Assembly: GCA_963422565.1 (NCBI GenBank)
Contig: OY730228.1
Span: 2,914,001-2,978,000 of the forward strand
Source: G963422565 sp963422565
Lineage (GTDB): Bacteria > Pseudomonadota > Alphaproteobacteria > MPNO01
Direction of reading: 5' to 3'
Length of the DNA stretch: 64,000 bases
In this document: piece after piece, positions 34,674-43,552 of the stretch
Layout of the letters: each line of letters begins with the position of its first letter
Numbering within the stretch: the stretch's first letter is position 1
Position numbers and translations under genes: made by a program
The notes under the pieces: generated by a model
What the model was told of the DNA's origin: nothing
Databases searched by the model: none
Seen by the model: only the letters and a program-made list of their open reading frames with translations

Positions 34674-35930
34674 ATGACCGAATATCGTTCCGGCTTCCTG
34701 CGCGCCGTCGCCGGGCGCGGCTTCGTCCATCAATGCACCGATGCCGCCGCGCTCGACGCGCTGCTCGCCGAAGGGCCTCCGAGGGTCTGCTATATCGGGT
34801 TCGACTGCACGGCCGACAGCCTGCATGTCGGATCGTTGGTGCCGATCATGCTGCTGCGCTGGTGGCAGGAAGCCGGCCACAAGCCGATCGTGCTCATGGG
34901 TGGCGGAACGACCAAGGTCGGGGATCCGTCCGGTCGGGACGAGACCCGACGCCTGCTCGACGGCGCGCAGATCGCGGCCAACATGGCCGGGATCAAGAAG
35001 GTCTTCTCGCAGTTCCTGACCTTCGGCGACGGCCCCGCGGACGCGGTGATGATCGACAATGCCGACTGGCTCGACGGGCTCGCCTACATACCCTTCCTGC
35101 GCGAATACGGGAGCCATTTCTCGGTCAACCGGATGCTCGGCTTCGATTCGGTCAAGCTGCGGCTCGACCGCGCGCAGCCGCTGACCTTCCTGGAGTTCAA
35201 CTACATGGTGCTCCAGGCCTACGACTTCCTCGAGCTCCACCGTCGCACGGGCTGTCTGGTCCAGATGGGTGGCTCCGACCAGTGGGGCAACATCGTCTCC
35301 GGGATCGAGCTCGGCCGCCGTCTGGAGGGCGCGCGGCTCCTCGGGCTGACGACGCCGCTCATCACGACCGCATCCGGCGCGAAGATGGGCAAGACCGCCG
35401 CCGGCGCGGTGTGGCTTAACGCCGAGCGCGTTTCTCCCTACGACTACTACCAGTTCTGGCGCAACGCGGCCGACGCCGACGTGGGTCGTTTCCTGCGTCT
35501 GTTCACGATGCTGCCAGAGGGCCGGATCGCCGCCCTCGAGGCGCTGAAGGAGGCGGAGCTGAACGAGGCGAAAAAGGCGCTCGCCCATGCCTGCACCGCG
35601 CTCTGTCACGGCGCCGAGGTGGCGGACGCGGCGGCGGAAACCGCGGCGGCGACGTTCGAGGCCGGGGCGCTCGGGCGCGGCCTGCCGCGCATCGCGCTTC
35701 CCCGCGCCGAACTCGAAGCCGGCATCCCGGCGTTCGAGCTGTTGTGCCGCGCCGATCTTGCCCGGTCGCGGAGCGACGCGCGCCGGCTGATCCGCGGCGG
35801 CGGCGGGCGGCTCAACGATCGCGCGATCGCGAGCGAGACCCGGACGGTAACCCTGGGCGACCTCTCCGCCGACGGGGTCATCAAGCTCTCGGCCGGGCGC
35901 AAGAAGCATGTCGTCGTCGAGCCGCGCTGA
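34674..35930 (+). CDS. tyrS: Tyrosyl-tRNA synthetase
   Basis: A 418-residue class I synthetase that charges tRNA-Tyr. The HIGH-like motif is in CTADSLHVGSLVPIM, the tyrosine-specific LEFNYMVLQAYDF and QMGGSDQWGNIVSGIEL follow, and the KMSKS-like loop reads GAKMGKTAAGAVWLN. The C-terminal S4 RNA-binding domain is visible (FELLCRADLARSRSDARRL, then IRGGGGRLNDRAI). Starts at ATG 34674, divergent from the deacetylase across 57 bases, which must contain both promoters. Confidence 0.97.
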   Translation: MTEYRSGFLRAVAGRGFVHQCTDAAALDALLAEGPPRVCYIGFDCTADSLHVGSLVPIMLLRWWQEAGHKPIVLMGGGTTKVGDPSGRDETRRLLDGAQIAANMAGIKKVFSQFLTFGDGPADAVMIDNADWLDGLAYIPFLREYGSHFSVNRMLGFDSVKLRLDRAQPLTFLEFNYMVLQAYDFLELHRRTGCLVQMGGSDQWGNIVSGIELGRRLEGARLLGLTTPLITTASGAKMGKTAAGAVWLNAERVSPYDYYQFWRNAADADVGRFLRLFTMLPEGRIAALEALKEAELNEAKKALAHACTALCHGAEVADAAAETAAATFEAGALGRGLPRIALPRAELEAGIPAFELLCRADLARSRSDARRLIRGGGGRLNDRAIASETRTVTLGDLSADGVIKLSAGRKKHVVVEPR

Positions 35931-35948
35931 AGCGGTCGGTGCCGCCGG

Positions 35949-36980
35949 TCAATGCCGGCGCGGGAGCTTCATATAGTCGTAACGGTCGCCCGCCTCGACC
36001 CGCAGCGAAAGCACATCGTCGTCGCGCAGCAGAGTGAAGCGCAGCTTGGCGCCCGGCGGGCCGGCTGCCCATAATGTCCTGTAGTAATGGCCCAGCCCGC
36101 TCACGGCGACGCCTTCGAGCGACAGCAGGACATCGCCCGGCTGGAGCCCGGCCTGATCGGCGGGCGCGTTGGGGGCGACCCCGGTGACGATCAGCCGCCG
36201 TTCGGACTCGCCGACATACATCCCGAGCCATGGGCGCGGCGGCCGGGCCGCCCGCCCGGTCCGGATCATCGCCGGCCCGATCGGCTCCAGCAGATCGATC
36301 GGGACGAACATGTTGCCGGGCGCCGGCGCGTCGCCTTCGATGGCGTGCTCGATATAGAGCGAGCCGATCCCGACCAGCTCGCCCCTGCGATCGATCAGCG
36401 CCGCCCCGCCCCAATAGGGATGCATCGGCGCCGTGTAGACCGCCCGATCGAGCATGTACTCCCAGGAGCCGGCGAATTCGTGGATCGAGACGACATTGGC
36501 GGCGATCGCATGATCCTCGCCGCCGCAGGAGGCGACGATGACGGGATCGGATTCGGCGAGCCGCGCCGAACGGCCGATCGGCACGGGCGCGACCCCGAGC
36601 GGCGCGCGCGCCCGCACCATGCCGAAACCGGTCTCGTGATCGTAGGCAACGGGGTCGGCCTCGACCTTCCTGCCGTCGCGGCCGAGGAGGGTCACGGCGC
36701 TCGCCTCGCTCATCAGATAGCCGATCGTCAGCACGAGGCCGTCCGCATCGATCGCGACCCCGTTGCCCTCGCGTTCGGTGCCGAGGATAGAGGCGGTGAA
36801 GGCCGTTCGCGGCACCTCGGCATGGAGCCGGAAGACGGCGTCCAGCACGCGGTCGAGATCGTAGCCGATGGCCGCGCGGTCGGGCCGCGGCGCGCGCAGC
36901 AGGGCGGGGTGGACGCCACCCGGCACCCCCTGCGGCCGATACCCGTTGGCGTGCTCGATTCCCGCCATTGACCCCGCCAT
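35949..36980 (-). CDS. Trypsin-like (S1C) protein with PDZ domain, catalytic residues missing
   Basis: About 343 residues; the start is uncertain (ATGs at 36968 or 36980 both fit). The trypsin-like fold is present: GTEREGNGVAIDADGLVLTI, VAYDHETGFGMVRARAPLG and YTAPMHPYWGGAALIDRRGE, then a PDZ domain (about 245-330, GVAPNAPADQAGLQPGDVLL). In active HtrA proteins the first block ends in TNHHV, but here it is TIGYLM. The serine motif GNSGGP is replaced by HPYWGGAAL. Only the aspartate of DHETGF remains. No signal peptide is clear. It is therefore predicted to be a pseudoprotease, perhaps a binding or scaffold protein. Confidence 0.82.
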   Translation of the reverse strand: MAGSMAGIEHANGYRPQGVPGGVHPALLRAPRPDRAAIGYDLDRVLDAVFRLHAEVPRTAFTASILGTEREGNGVAIDADGLVLTIGYLMSEASAVTLLGRDGRKVEADPVAYDHETGFGMVRARAPLGVAPVPIGRSARLAESDPVIVASCGGEDHAIAANVVSIHEFAGSWEYMLDRAVYTAPMHPYWGGAALIDRRGELVGIGSLYIEHAIEGDAPAPGNMFVPIDLLEPIGPAMIRTGRAARPPRPWLGMYVGESERRLIVTGVAPNAPADQAGLQPGDVLLSLEGVAVSGLGHYYRTLWAAGPPGAKLRFTLLRDDDVLSLRVEAGDRYDYMKLPRRH

Positions 36981-37187
36981 CCCGCCGGCGCCATGGGCCA
37001 GCCTCGGCAGGCTAGCGGATGGCGGCCATCCGGACAAACCGGCGTCCGCTTTCGTGCCCCGGCCCATGGGTGCGACCATACGCTTCGCCGGGCGTCATCT
37101 GTCTCGGCCCCGGGGCGTCCGAATTGCCCTCGCCCGCTTTCCCTACAAAAGCCGTCAACCAGATGCCGTTGCCGGATATGCGAATGT

Positions 37188-37838
37188 TCACTGCGAGAGA
37201 CCGCTGACGAAACCGCAAAGTTTCTCGAATGCCGGAGACATAAAATTCCAGATGTTCTGCTGCGCGGCTTCCCCGACTCGTGCCATCGGATCCGGCATCG
37301 CGGCGAGATAGGCATGCGCGAAACTCTTGTCCATATTGGCCGACATTATCGCGCCTTCTGCTGTGAGGCATTCCATATACTTCTCAACGCATCGAGCGAT
37401 AACTGTCCCCTCGAAAGACTGTCGGCACAGGGTTTCCAGACTGCCGAACTCATCGCGATCCGGCACGATGAACACGCCAACGGAGGGAACCGAACCCGAG
37501 AATAGTCCGGGGAAGTCGAGCGGTTCGTATCCAGACTGCAAGAGATGGCTTCTGATGCTTTGAAATGCACCGTCCGGGTTGTTGTCGGCGTCTCGGACGA
37601 CACCGATGGATTGGAGCGTGGGCCGTGTTCGTACTGCGGCGCGTATCGCTTTCAGTCTTCCGGGAAACCGGTCTTTTCCCCCGGCATCGATCACCTGAAT
37701 ATCCGACACGCCGCCAAGGCAATACCGGATCAGGGCACGGAACAGATTGACCTCGTCCCGCCCCTCGACGAGCAAGAGTCGGTCGGAATCGATGCTCAGC
37801 TTCTCCTTCCGGCCTTCCTCCGGATTCTCTTGCGGCAT
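37188..37838 (-). CDS. TOPRIM-like (DUF3226/OLD-type) protein, partner of the AAA gene
   Basis: A 216-residue protein with a TOPRIM signature: SDRLLLVEGRDEVNLFRAL (glutamate in VEGRDE) and a DxD-type strand IGVVRDADNNPDGAFQS, then a loop VGVFIVPDRDEFGSLETLC and the C-terminal CVEKYMECLTAEGA helix. OLD-family nucleases combine an AAA ATPase and a TOPRIM domain; here they are separate genes. Its ATG (37838) immediately follows the ATPase stop. GC is lower than in the flanking core genes. The same architecture recurs at 57878-59577. Function inferred as nuclease in a phage-defence or anti-plasmid pair. Confidence 0.75.
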   Translation of the reverse strand: MPQENPEEGRKEKLSIDSDRLLLVEGRDEVNLFRALIRYCLGGVSDIQVIDAGGKDRFPGRLKAIRAAVRTRPTLQSIGVVRDADNNPDGAFQSIRSHLLQSGYEPLDFPGLFSGSVPSVGVFIVPDRDEFGSLETLCRQSFEGTVIARCVEKYMECLTAEGAIMSANMDKSFAHAYLAAMPDPMARVGEAAQQNIWNFMSPAFEKLCGFVSGLSQ

Positions 37839-38890
37839 TCATCTGACCTCGAGGTCAAGTTCGCGGGCTCCCGCCAGCGCCTCTCCAGTGAATGTCGCGG
37901 CTTCCGTTCGTCCCGTATTTTCGTTACGGAAAAGCTTGTGGATGGCGAGATCCGCGGGGGCGTCGGCGAAGGCGTCTATCGCCGCGTCGATGAATTCGCC
38001 GCTATGGGTCGTTGCGATGAATTGCACGTTCCATTGCTTCATCCACTGGCGCACCTTGCTCCATATGTCGCGTTGCGCGGAACAATGGATACCGTTTTCC
38101 AGCTCGTCCACCAGCAGAACGGATTCTCGACAGGCCGAGAAACTGAGCAGCAATCGCACCAGTCTCACGGCACCGCCTCCGAGATCGTGAAGCGGCCTGG
38201 GCTTTCCGCCCGCCACTGTGACCGAGAGATAGGACTCCCCGCTACCGTCGGTCAGAATCTCCACATCGTCGCTTCCATCGACGACCAGGTTGAGGGCCTT
38301 CACCAGCTCCTTCTTGCGACCGTCTCTGACCAGGCTCGAATATCTCTGAAAATATTCGTCGGGGGTCTCCTGCTAAAATCTCGTGCTTTCTATGATGCAG
38401 TTCCGATGTTCAGATGGCGGTTTTTGATATGGGAGGAGCACCGTCCCCGAGGGTGTAACCTGGATCGCATTTACCTCGTCTCCTACGGGTTTCCGTCGAG
38501 ATAGGTGCGGATTAATCCCATCACCGGAGATAGTTTCTCTGTATTTCCTTGCAGAGATCGGACGATAGCTCCTTCGGAGGAAACATCGTTGATCTTCTCG
38601 AAAATGAATCCGACCTCCTGTTTCGTTCCACATTCTTTTCCGCGAAGGGTCAACGCGCCGCCCGTCAGCCGGGATATTGGATCCAGGGGCGGAACGCGGG
38701 AGCGCTGCACGTTCGCGTTCCACAACAGACTTGGATTGTATCGCCCGACGAACAGCCACATCGCCTCGATCAGAGCCGTCTTGCCGACGCCGTTCGCGCC
38801 GGTGATCAGATTGGCCCTCGTCAGAAGGGGAAGATCGAGGCCGTCGATGCCGCGGTAGCGAACGGCCGTGAATCTCTCTAGTCGAACCAT
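37839..38890 (-). pseudogene. AAA (OLD-like) ATPase, broken by a deletion and an amber stop
   Basis: N-terminal piece (38483-38890) has MVRLERFTAVRYRGIDGLDL with Walker A NLITGANGVGKTALIEAMW and continues to GLIRTYLDGNP before a TAG. Adding one base near 38488 continues in phase as KPVGDEVNAIQVTPSGTVL and ends at a second, in-frame TAG (38373-38375). Beyond it the same phase reads QETPDEYFQRYSSLVRDG and joins the C-terminal part (37839-38303) with signature HDLGGGAVRLVRLLLSFSAC, Walker B ESVLLVDELENGIHCSAQ and FIATTHSGEFIDAA. Two independent lesions argue for a true pseudogene. It pairs with the TOPRIM gene downstream. Confidence 0.8.
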
Positions 38891-39007
38891 CGCGTTTCTC
38901 TGTCGAGCGGATCCGCAGGACAGTCCGGGCCGACCGCCGCGCTCTCCGCATCTGCCGGACCGGTGCGAGAACCGATGCCCTGCGGAGGCGCGGACCGCCG
39001 CCGCCGT

Positions 39008-42000
39008 TCAGGCGATCGCCGCAGCCCCGGTCTCCTCGATGCGCACCGGGTGATCGTAGCGATCAACCATCTCGTGGGGAACGACCTGCCAGAAGCGCGG
39101 GAACTCGCGCTTCCAGTCGATCAGCAGTCGTTCGGCGAAGCGCGACCGGGTCTCCCGGACATGTTCCTCGATCAGCGATCTCAGCGCGTCCTCCCAATGG
39201 GAAAGCCGGATCCGCTGGTAGAAGACGGTGTCCTCGTTGACGCGGGCGCCGAAGGTCCCGTCCGAGTCGTAGACGAAGGCCATGCCGCCGGTCATGCCGG
39301 CGGCGAAATTGTCCCCGACCGCGCCGAGGATGACCGCGGTCCCGTTGGTCATGTATTCGCAGCCGTTGGAGCCGCAGCCCTCGATCACCGCGACGGCGCC
39401 GGAGTTGCGCACCGCGAAACGCTCCCCGGCCTGGCCCGCGGCGAACAGGCGGCCCGCCGTGGCGCCGTAGAGCACGGTGTTGCCGATGATCGTGTTCTCG
39501 TTCGAGTTCAGCGGGCTCGCGGTCGCCAGCCTGACGACGATCGTGCCCCCCGACAGCCCCTTGCCGACATAGTCGTTGGCGTCTCCGAAGACTTCGAGCT
39601 TGAGGCCCTGGACGGCGAAGGCGCCGAGGCTCTGCCCGGCGGAGCCGCGCAGCCTGACGGCGATATGGCCCGGCTGCAGCCCCGTCATGCCGTAGCGACG
39701 GGTGATCATCGCGCTGAGCATCGTCCCGATCGCCCGCTGCGTGTTGCGGATGTTGTAGGCGAGCTGCATCTTCTCGCCGAGCTCCAGGGCGGGGGCGGCG
39801 TCCTTGATCATCTGGGCGTCGAGGGTGTCGGGAACCTCGTTGCGCCCCTCGACCGTGCAGAAATGCGGGTGGCCGCCCGGGTCGGCCTGGACCAGGAGCG
39901 GGTTGAAATCGAGATCGTCGAGATGGGCGCTGCCGCGCCCGACCTGGCGCAGCAGCTCGGTCCGACCGATGACGTCGGTGAGCCGCCGGGCGCCCAGCGA
40001 CGCCAGGATCTCACGGATCTCCTCGGCGATGAAGCTGAACAGATTGACCACCTTCTCCGGCGTTCCGGCGAACCTGTCGCGGAGCCGCGGATCCTGGGTG
40101 CACACCCCCACCGGACAGGTGTTGGAATGGCATTGGCGAACCATGATGCAGCCCATCGCGACCAGGGACGCCGTGCCGATGCCGAACTCCTCGGCGCCCA
40201 GGATCGCCGCGATCACCACGTCGCGGCCGGTCTTCAGCCCGCCGTCGGTACGCAACACCACCCGGTGCCTGAGCCGGTTCAGCGTCAGGACCTGGTTGAC
40301 CTCCGACAGCCCCATCTCCCAGGGCAGGCCGGCATATTTGATCGACGATTGCGGGCTCGCGCCGGTGCCGCCGGAATGGCCCGAGATCAGGATCACGTCG
40401 GCCCTGGCCTTGGCGACCCCGGCGGCGATGGTCCCGATCCCGGCCTGGGCGACGAGCTTGACGCAGACCTTGGCGTCGGGGTTGATCTGCTTGAGGTCGT
40501 AGATGAGCTGGGCCAGATCCTCGATCGAGTAGATGTCGTGATGGGGCGGCGGCGAGATCAGGGTCACGCCCGGGGTCGAATGGCGGAGCCGGGCGATCAT
40601 CTCCGAGACCTTGATGCCGGGGAGCTGCCCGCCCTCGCCGGGCTTCGCGCCCTGGGCGATCTTGATCTCGATCTCGCGGCAATTGTTGAGGTACTCGGCG
40701 GTCACGCCGAAGCGCCCCGAGGCGACCTGCTTGATCGCCGAGCTCGCATTGTCGCCGTTGGCGCGCGGCCGATAGCGATCGGGGTCTTCGCCGCCTTCGC
40801 CCGAGTCAGATTTGGCGCCGATGCGGTTCATCGCGATCGACAGGGTCTCGTGCGCCTCGGGGCTCAACGCGCCCAGCGAGATCCCCGGGGCGACCAGCCG
40901 CTTGCGGATCTCGGTGATCGACTCGACCTCTTCGATCGGCACCGGCGCGGCCTTGGGCGAGAACTCCATGAGATCGCGCAAACCGATCGGCGGCGCGTCC
41001 CGCACCTTGTCGAGATAGCTGCGATAGGTCGCGAACGAGTCCTCGGCGATCGCTCTCTGCAGAACATGTATTCGGCGTCCTTCGAAGGCGTGGCTCTCGC
41101 CGCTCTGGCGAAAGCGGTAGAGGCCGCCGACCGGAAGCGCCGCGACCTCCTCGTCGAAGGCGCGGTTGTGAAGATCGAGCACCTTGCGCCGGATCCCGTG
41201 CAGCCCGACGCCGGAAATCCGCGACGGCAGGCCCGGGAAATAGCTCGACACCAGCCAGCGGCTGAGGCCCACGGCCTCGAACTTGTAGGCGCCGCGATAG
41301 GAGGAAAGGATCGAGATGCCCATCTTGGACATCACCTTGAGCAGCCCCTGGTCGATCGCGGTCCGGTAGCGCTCGAGACAGGCCTCGAGCGGCAAGGGGT
41401 CGAACAACCCGCGGCGGTGACGGTCGGCGATCGTATCCTGAGCCAGATAGGCGTTGACGGTGGTCGCGCCGACGCCGATCAACACCGCGAAGGAATGGAC
41501 GTCGAGGCACTCGGCACATTCGACGTTGAGCGACGTGAACGTCCGCAGGGACTGCGCGATCAGATGGCTGTGCACGGCGCCGACGGCGAGGATCGGCGGT
41601 ACCGCGGCGCGTTCCGGCCGGATGTTGCGGTCGCTGAGGATCAGATGGACGGCGCCACCGCGCACGGCGTCCTCGGCCTGGCGCTGGATGCGGTACATCG
41701 CGCGGCGCAGCGACAGGTCGTCGTCGTCGTTGCGGAACGTGCAGTCGACGACCGCGGCGCCGTCTCCGAGATAGTCCCTGAGCGCCGCGAACTCGGCGTT
41801 GGTGAGCACCGGCGACTCGAGCTGCAGGAGCCGCATCTGGCTCTCGTTCCGGTCGAGGATGTTGCCGAGGCTGCCCAGCCGCGTGCGCAGGCTCATCACC
41901 CGGTACTCGCGCAAGGAGTCGATCGGCGGGTTGGTGACCTGGCTGAAGGACTGCCGGAAATAGTGATGCAAGCCGCGATACTGTTCCGACAGCACGGCGA

Positions 42001-43552
42001 GCGGCGTGTCGTCGCCCATCGAGCCGACCGGTTCCTTGGCGTCCGCGGCCATCGGGTGGAGCAGGAGCTCGATCTCCTCCATCGTGTAACCTGAGGCGAC
42101 CTGGCGGCGGCGCAGCGCGTCCCCGGTCTCGGTGACCCTGGGGGGCGCTCCGGTCCGGATGATGCCGTCGAGCTGGATGAGGTTCCGCAGCCACGCGGTG
42201 TAGGGGCGCTCGCCGGCCAGCCGCCGTTTGATCTCGTCGTCGTGATAGAGCGCGCCGCTGTCGAGATCCAGGGCCAGACGCTGTCCCGGGCCGAGCCGGC
42301 CCTTGCGGACGATCCGGGTTTCCGACGCGTGAACCATCCCGGTCTCGGAGCCCACGATCAGCAGCCCGTTCTCGAGGATGGCGTAGCGCATCGGCCTCAG
42401 TCCGTTGCGGTCCATCGCCGCCACCACCCAGCGCCCGTCGGTCGCCGCGACCGCGGCCGGCCCGTCCCAGGGCTCCATGACGCAGTTGAGATAGCTGAAG
42501 AAGGCCCTGATCTCCGGCTCCACGTCCGCCTTTTTCGACCAGGCGGCGGGAATCATCATGCAGCTCGCGAAGGGCGCCGTGCTGCCGGCGCGGCACAGCA
42601 GCTCGAAGACGTTGTCCAGCGAGGCCGAATCGGAGGCGCCCGGCTCGATCACCGGTCGCAGCGCCTCGACATGCCGGCCGAAGACCTCGGCTTCCATCCG
42701 GGTCTCGTGGCTCTTCATCCAGTTTATGTTGCCGGAGAGCGTGTTGATCTCGCCGTTATGGGCGAGCATGCGGAACGGCTGGGCGAGTTCCCAAGTGGGG
42801 AAGGTGTTAGTGGAGTAGCGCTGGTGATAGATCGCGAAGCGCGAAACGAACCGCTCGTCGAGCAGGTCGGGGTAAAAGGCCGTCAACTGCTCGGCCAGAA
42901 ACATCCCCTTGTAGATCACCGACCGCGACGACAGGGAGCACAGGTAGAAGCCGTTGATGTTCTCGGCCCGAACCTGATTCTCGATCAGCCGCCGAATGAC
43001 GTACAGGTCGGTCTCGAAACGGACCGCTTTGCTGTCCGGCCGCCCCGCGATCATGATCTGCTCGATCTCCGGGCGGGTCGCGTTCGCCTTCTCGCCGATC
43101 ACGTCGACATCGATCGGCACCTGCCGCCAGCCATAGATCTGGTAGCCGAATTTGAGGATTTCCGACTCGACGATGCAGCGGCAGCGCTCCTGCCCGGCGA
43201 GATGGGTGCGCGGCAGGAACGCCATGCCGACGGCGATGGGGCCCTCGCCGGGGCTGTGGCCGGTGCGTTCGATATGCTCCTTGAAGAAGTCCTGCGGGAT
43301 CTCGACATGGATGCCGGCGCCGTCGCCGGTCTTGCCGTCCGCGTCCACCGCGCCCCGGTGCCAGACCGCCTTGAGAGCCTCGATCCCCGCCTCGACCACC
43401 GCGCGCCGCGGCGCGCCGTCGATGGCGGCGACGAGGCCGACGCCGCAGGCGTCATGCTCATGGGCGGGATCGTAGAGCCCCCTCGTCGCCAGACGTTCCG
43501 CTTCGCGCCGCCAATGCGCCGCGAAGCCGGCCCCGCCATCTGCTGCCGTCAT
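39008..43552 (-). CDS. gltB: Glutamate synthase (NADPH), large subunit
   Basis: A 1514-residue enzyme that makes two glutamates from glutamine and 2-oxoglutarate. The N-terminal glutaminase domain has the nucleophile cysteine at about residue 36 (YDPAHEHDACGVGLVA), which would be exposed after propeptide removal. The FMN domain and 3Fe-4S site are visible: AMGCIMVRQCHSNTCPVGVC. The C-terminal GXGXG beta-helix domain has GSNGCEYMTNGTAVILG and GMTGGMAFVYDSDG. The ATG at 43550-43552 is chosen because MTAADGG is followed by the pre-cysteine segment; it overlaps the gltD stop by ATGA. This gene has no frameshift over 4.5 kb. Confidence 0.97.
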   Translation of the reverse strand: MTAADGGAGFAAHWRREAERLATRGLYDPAHEHDACGVGLVAAIDGAPRRAVVEAGIEALKAVWHRGAVDADGKTGDGAGIHVEIPQDFFKEHIERTGHSPGEGPIAVGMAFLPRTHLAGQERCRCIVESEILKFGYQIYGWRQVPIDVDVIGEKANATRPEIEQIMIAGRPDSKAVRFETDLYVIRRLIENQVRAENINGFYLCSLSSRSVIYKGMFLAEQLTAFYPDLLDERFVSRFAIYHQRYSTNTFPTWELAQPFRMLAHNGEINTLSGNINWMKSHETRMEAEVFGRHVEALRPVIEPGASDSASLDNVFELLCRAGSTAPFASCMMIPAAWSKKADVEPEIRAFFSYLNCVMEPWDGPAAVAATDGRWVVAAMDRNGLRPMRYAILENGLLIVGSETGMVHASETRIVRKGRLGPGQRLALDLDSGALYHDDEIKRRLAGERPYTAWLRNLIQLDGIIRTGAPPRVTETGDALRRRQVASGYTMEEIELLLHPMAADAKEPVGSMGDDTPLAVLSEQYRGLHHYFRQSFSQVTNPPIDSLREYRVMSLRTRLGSLGNILDRNESQMRLLQLESPVLTNAEFAALRDYLGDGAAVVDCTFRNDDDDLSLRRAMYRIQRQAEDAVRGGAVHLILSDRNIRPERAAVPPILAVGAVHSHLIAQSLRTFTSLNVECAECLDVHSFAVLIGVGATTVNAYLAQDTIADRHRRGLFDPLPLEACLERYRTAIDQGLLKVMSKMGISILSSYRGAYKFEAVGLSRWLVSSYFPGLPSRISGVGLHGIRRKVLDLHNRAFDEEVAALPVGGLYRFRQSGESHAFEGRRIHVLQRAIAEDSFATYRSYLDKVRDAPPIGLRDLMEFSPKAAPVPIEEVESITEIRKRLVAPGISLGALSPEAHETLSIAMNRIGAKSDSGEGGEDPDRYRPRANGDNASSAIKQVASGRFGVTAEYLNNCREIEIKIAQGAKPGEGGQLPGIKVSEMIARLRHSTPGVTLISPPPHHDIYSIEDLAQLIYDLKQINPDAKVCVKLVAQAGIGTIAAGVAKARADVILISGHSGGTGASPQSSIKYAGLPWEMGLSEVNQVLTLNRLRHRVVLRTDGGLKTGRDVVIAAILGAEEFGIGTASLVAMGCIMVRQCHSNTCPVGVCTQDPRLRDRFAGTPEKVVNLFSFIAEEIREILASLGARRLTDVIGRTELLRQVGRGSAHLDDLDFNPLLVQADPGGHPHFCTVEGRNEVPDTLDAQMIKDAAPALELGEKMQLAYNIRNTQRAIGTMLSAMITRRYGMTGLQPGHIAVRLRGSAGQSLGAFAVQGLKLEVFGDANDYVGKGLSGGTIVVRLATASPLNSNENTIIGNTVLYGATAGRLFAAGQAGERFAVRNSGAVAVIEGCGSNGCEYMTNGTAVILGAVGDNFAAGMTGGMAFVYDSDGTFGARVNEDTVFYQRIRLSHWEDALRSLIEEHVRETRSRFAERLLIDWKREFPRFWQVVPHEMVDRYDHPVRIEETGAAAIA

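Noticed and set aside
38963..42094. Open frame of 1043 codons on the plus strand
   Set aside because: It is antisense to gltB, with low-complexity arginine and histidine-rich text and no family motif; a GC-rich shadow of the real gene.
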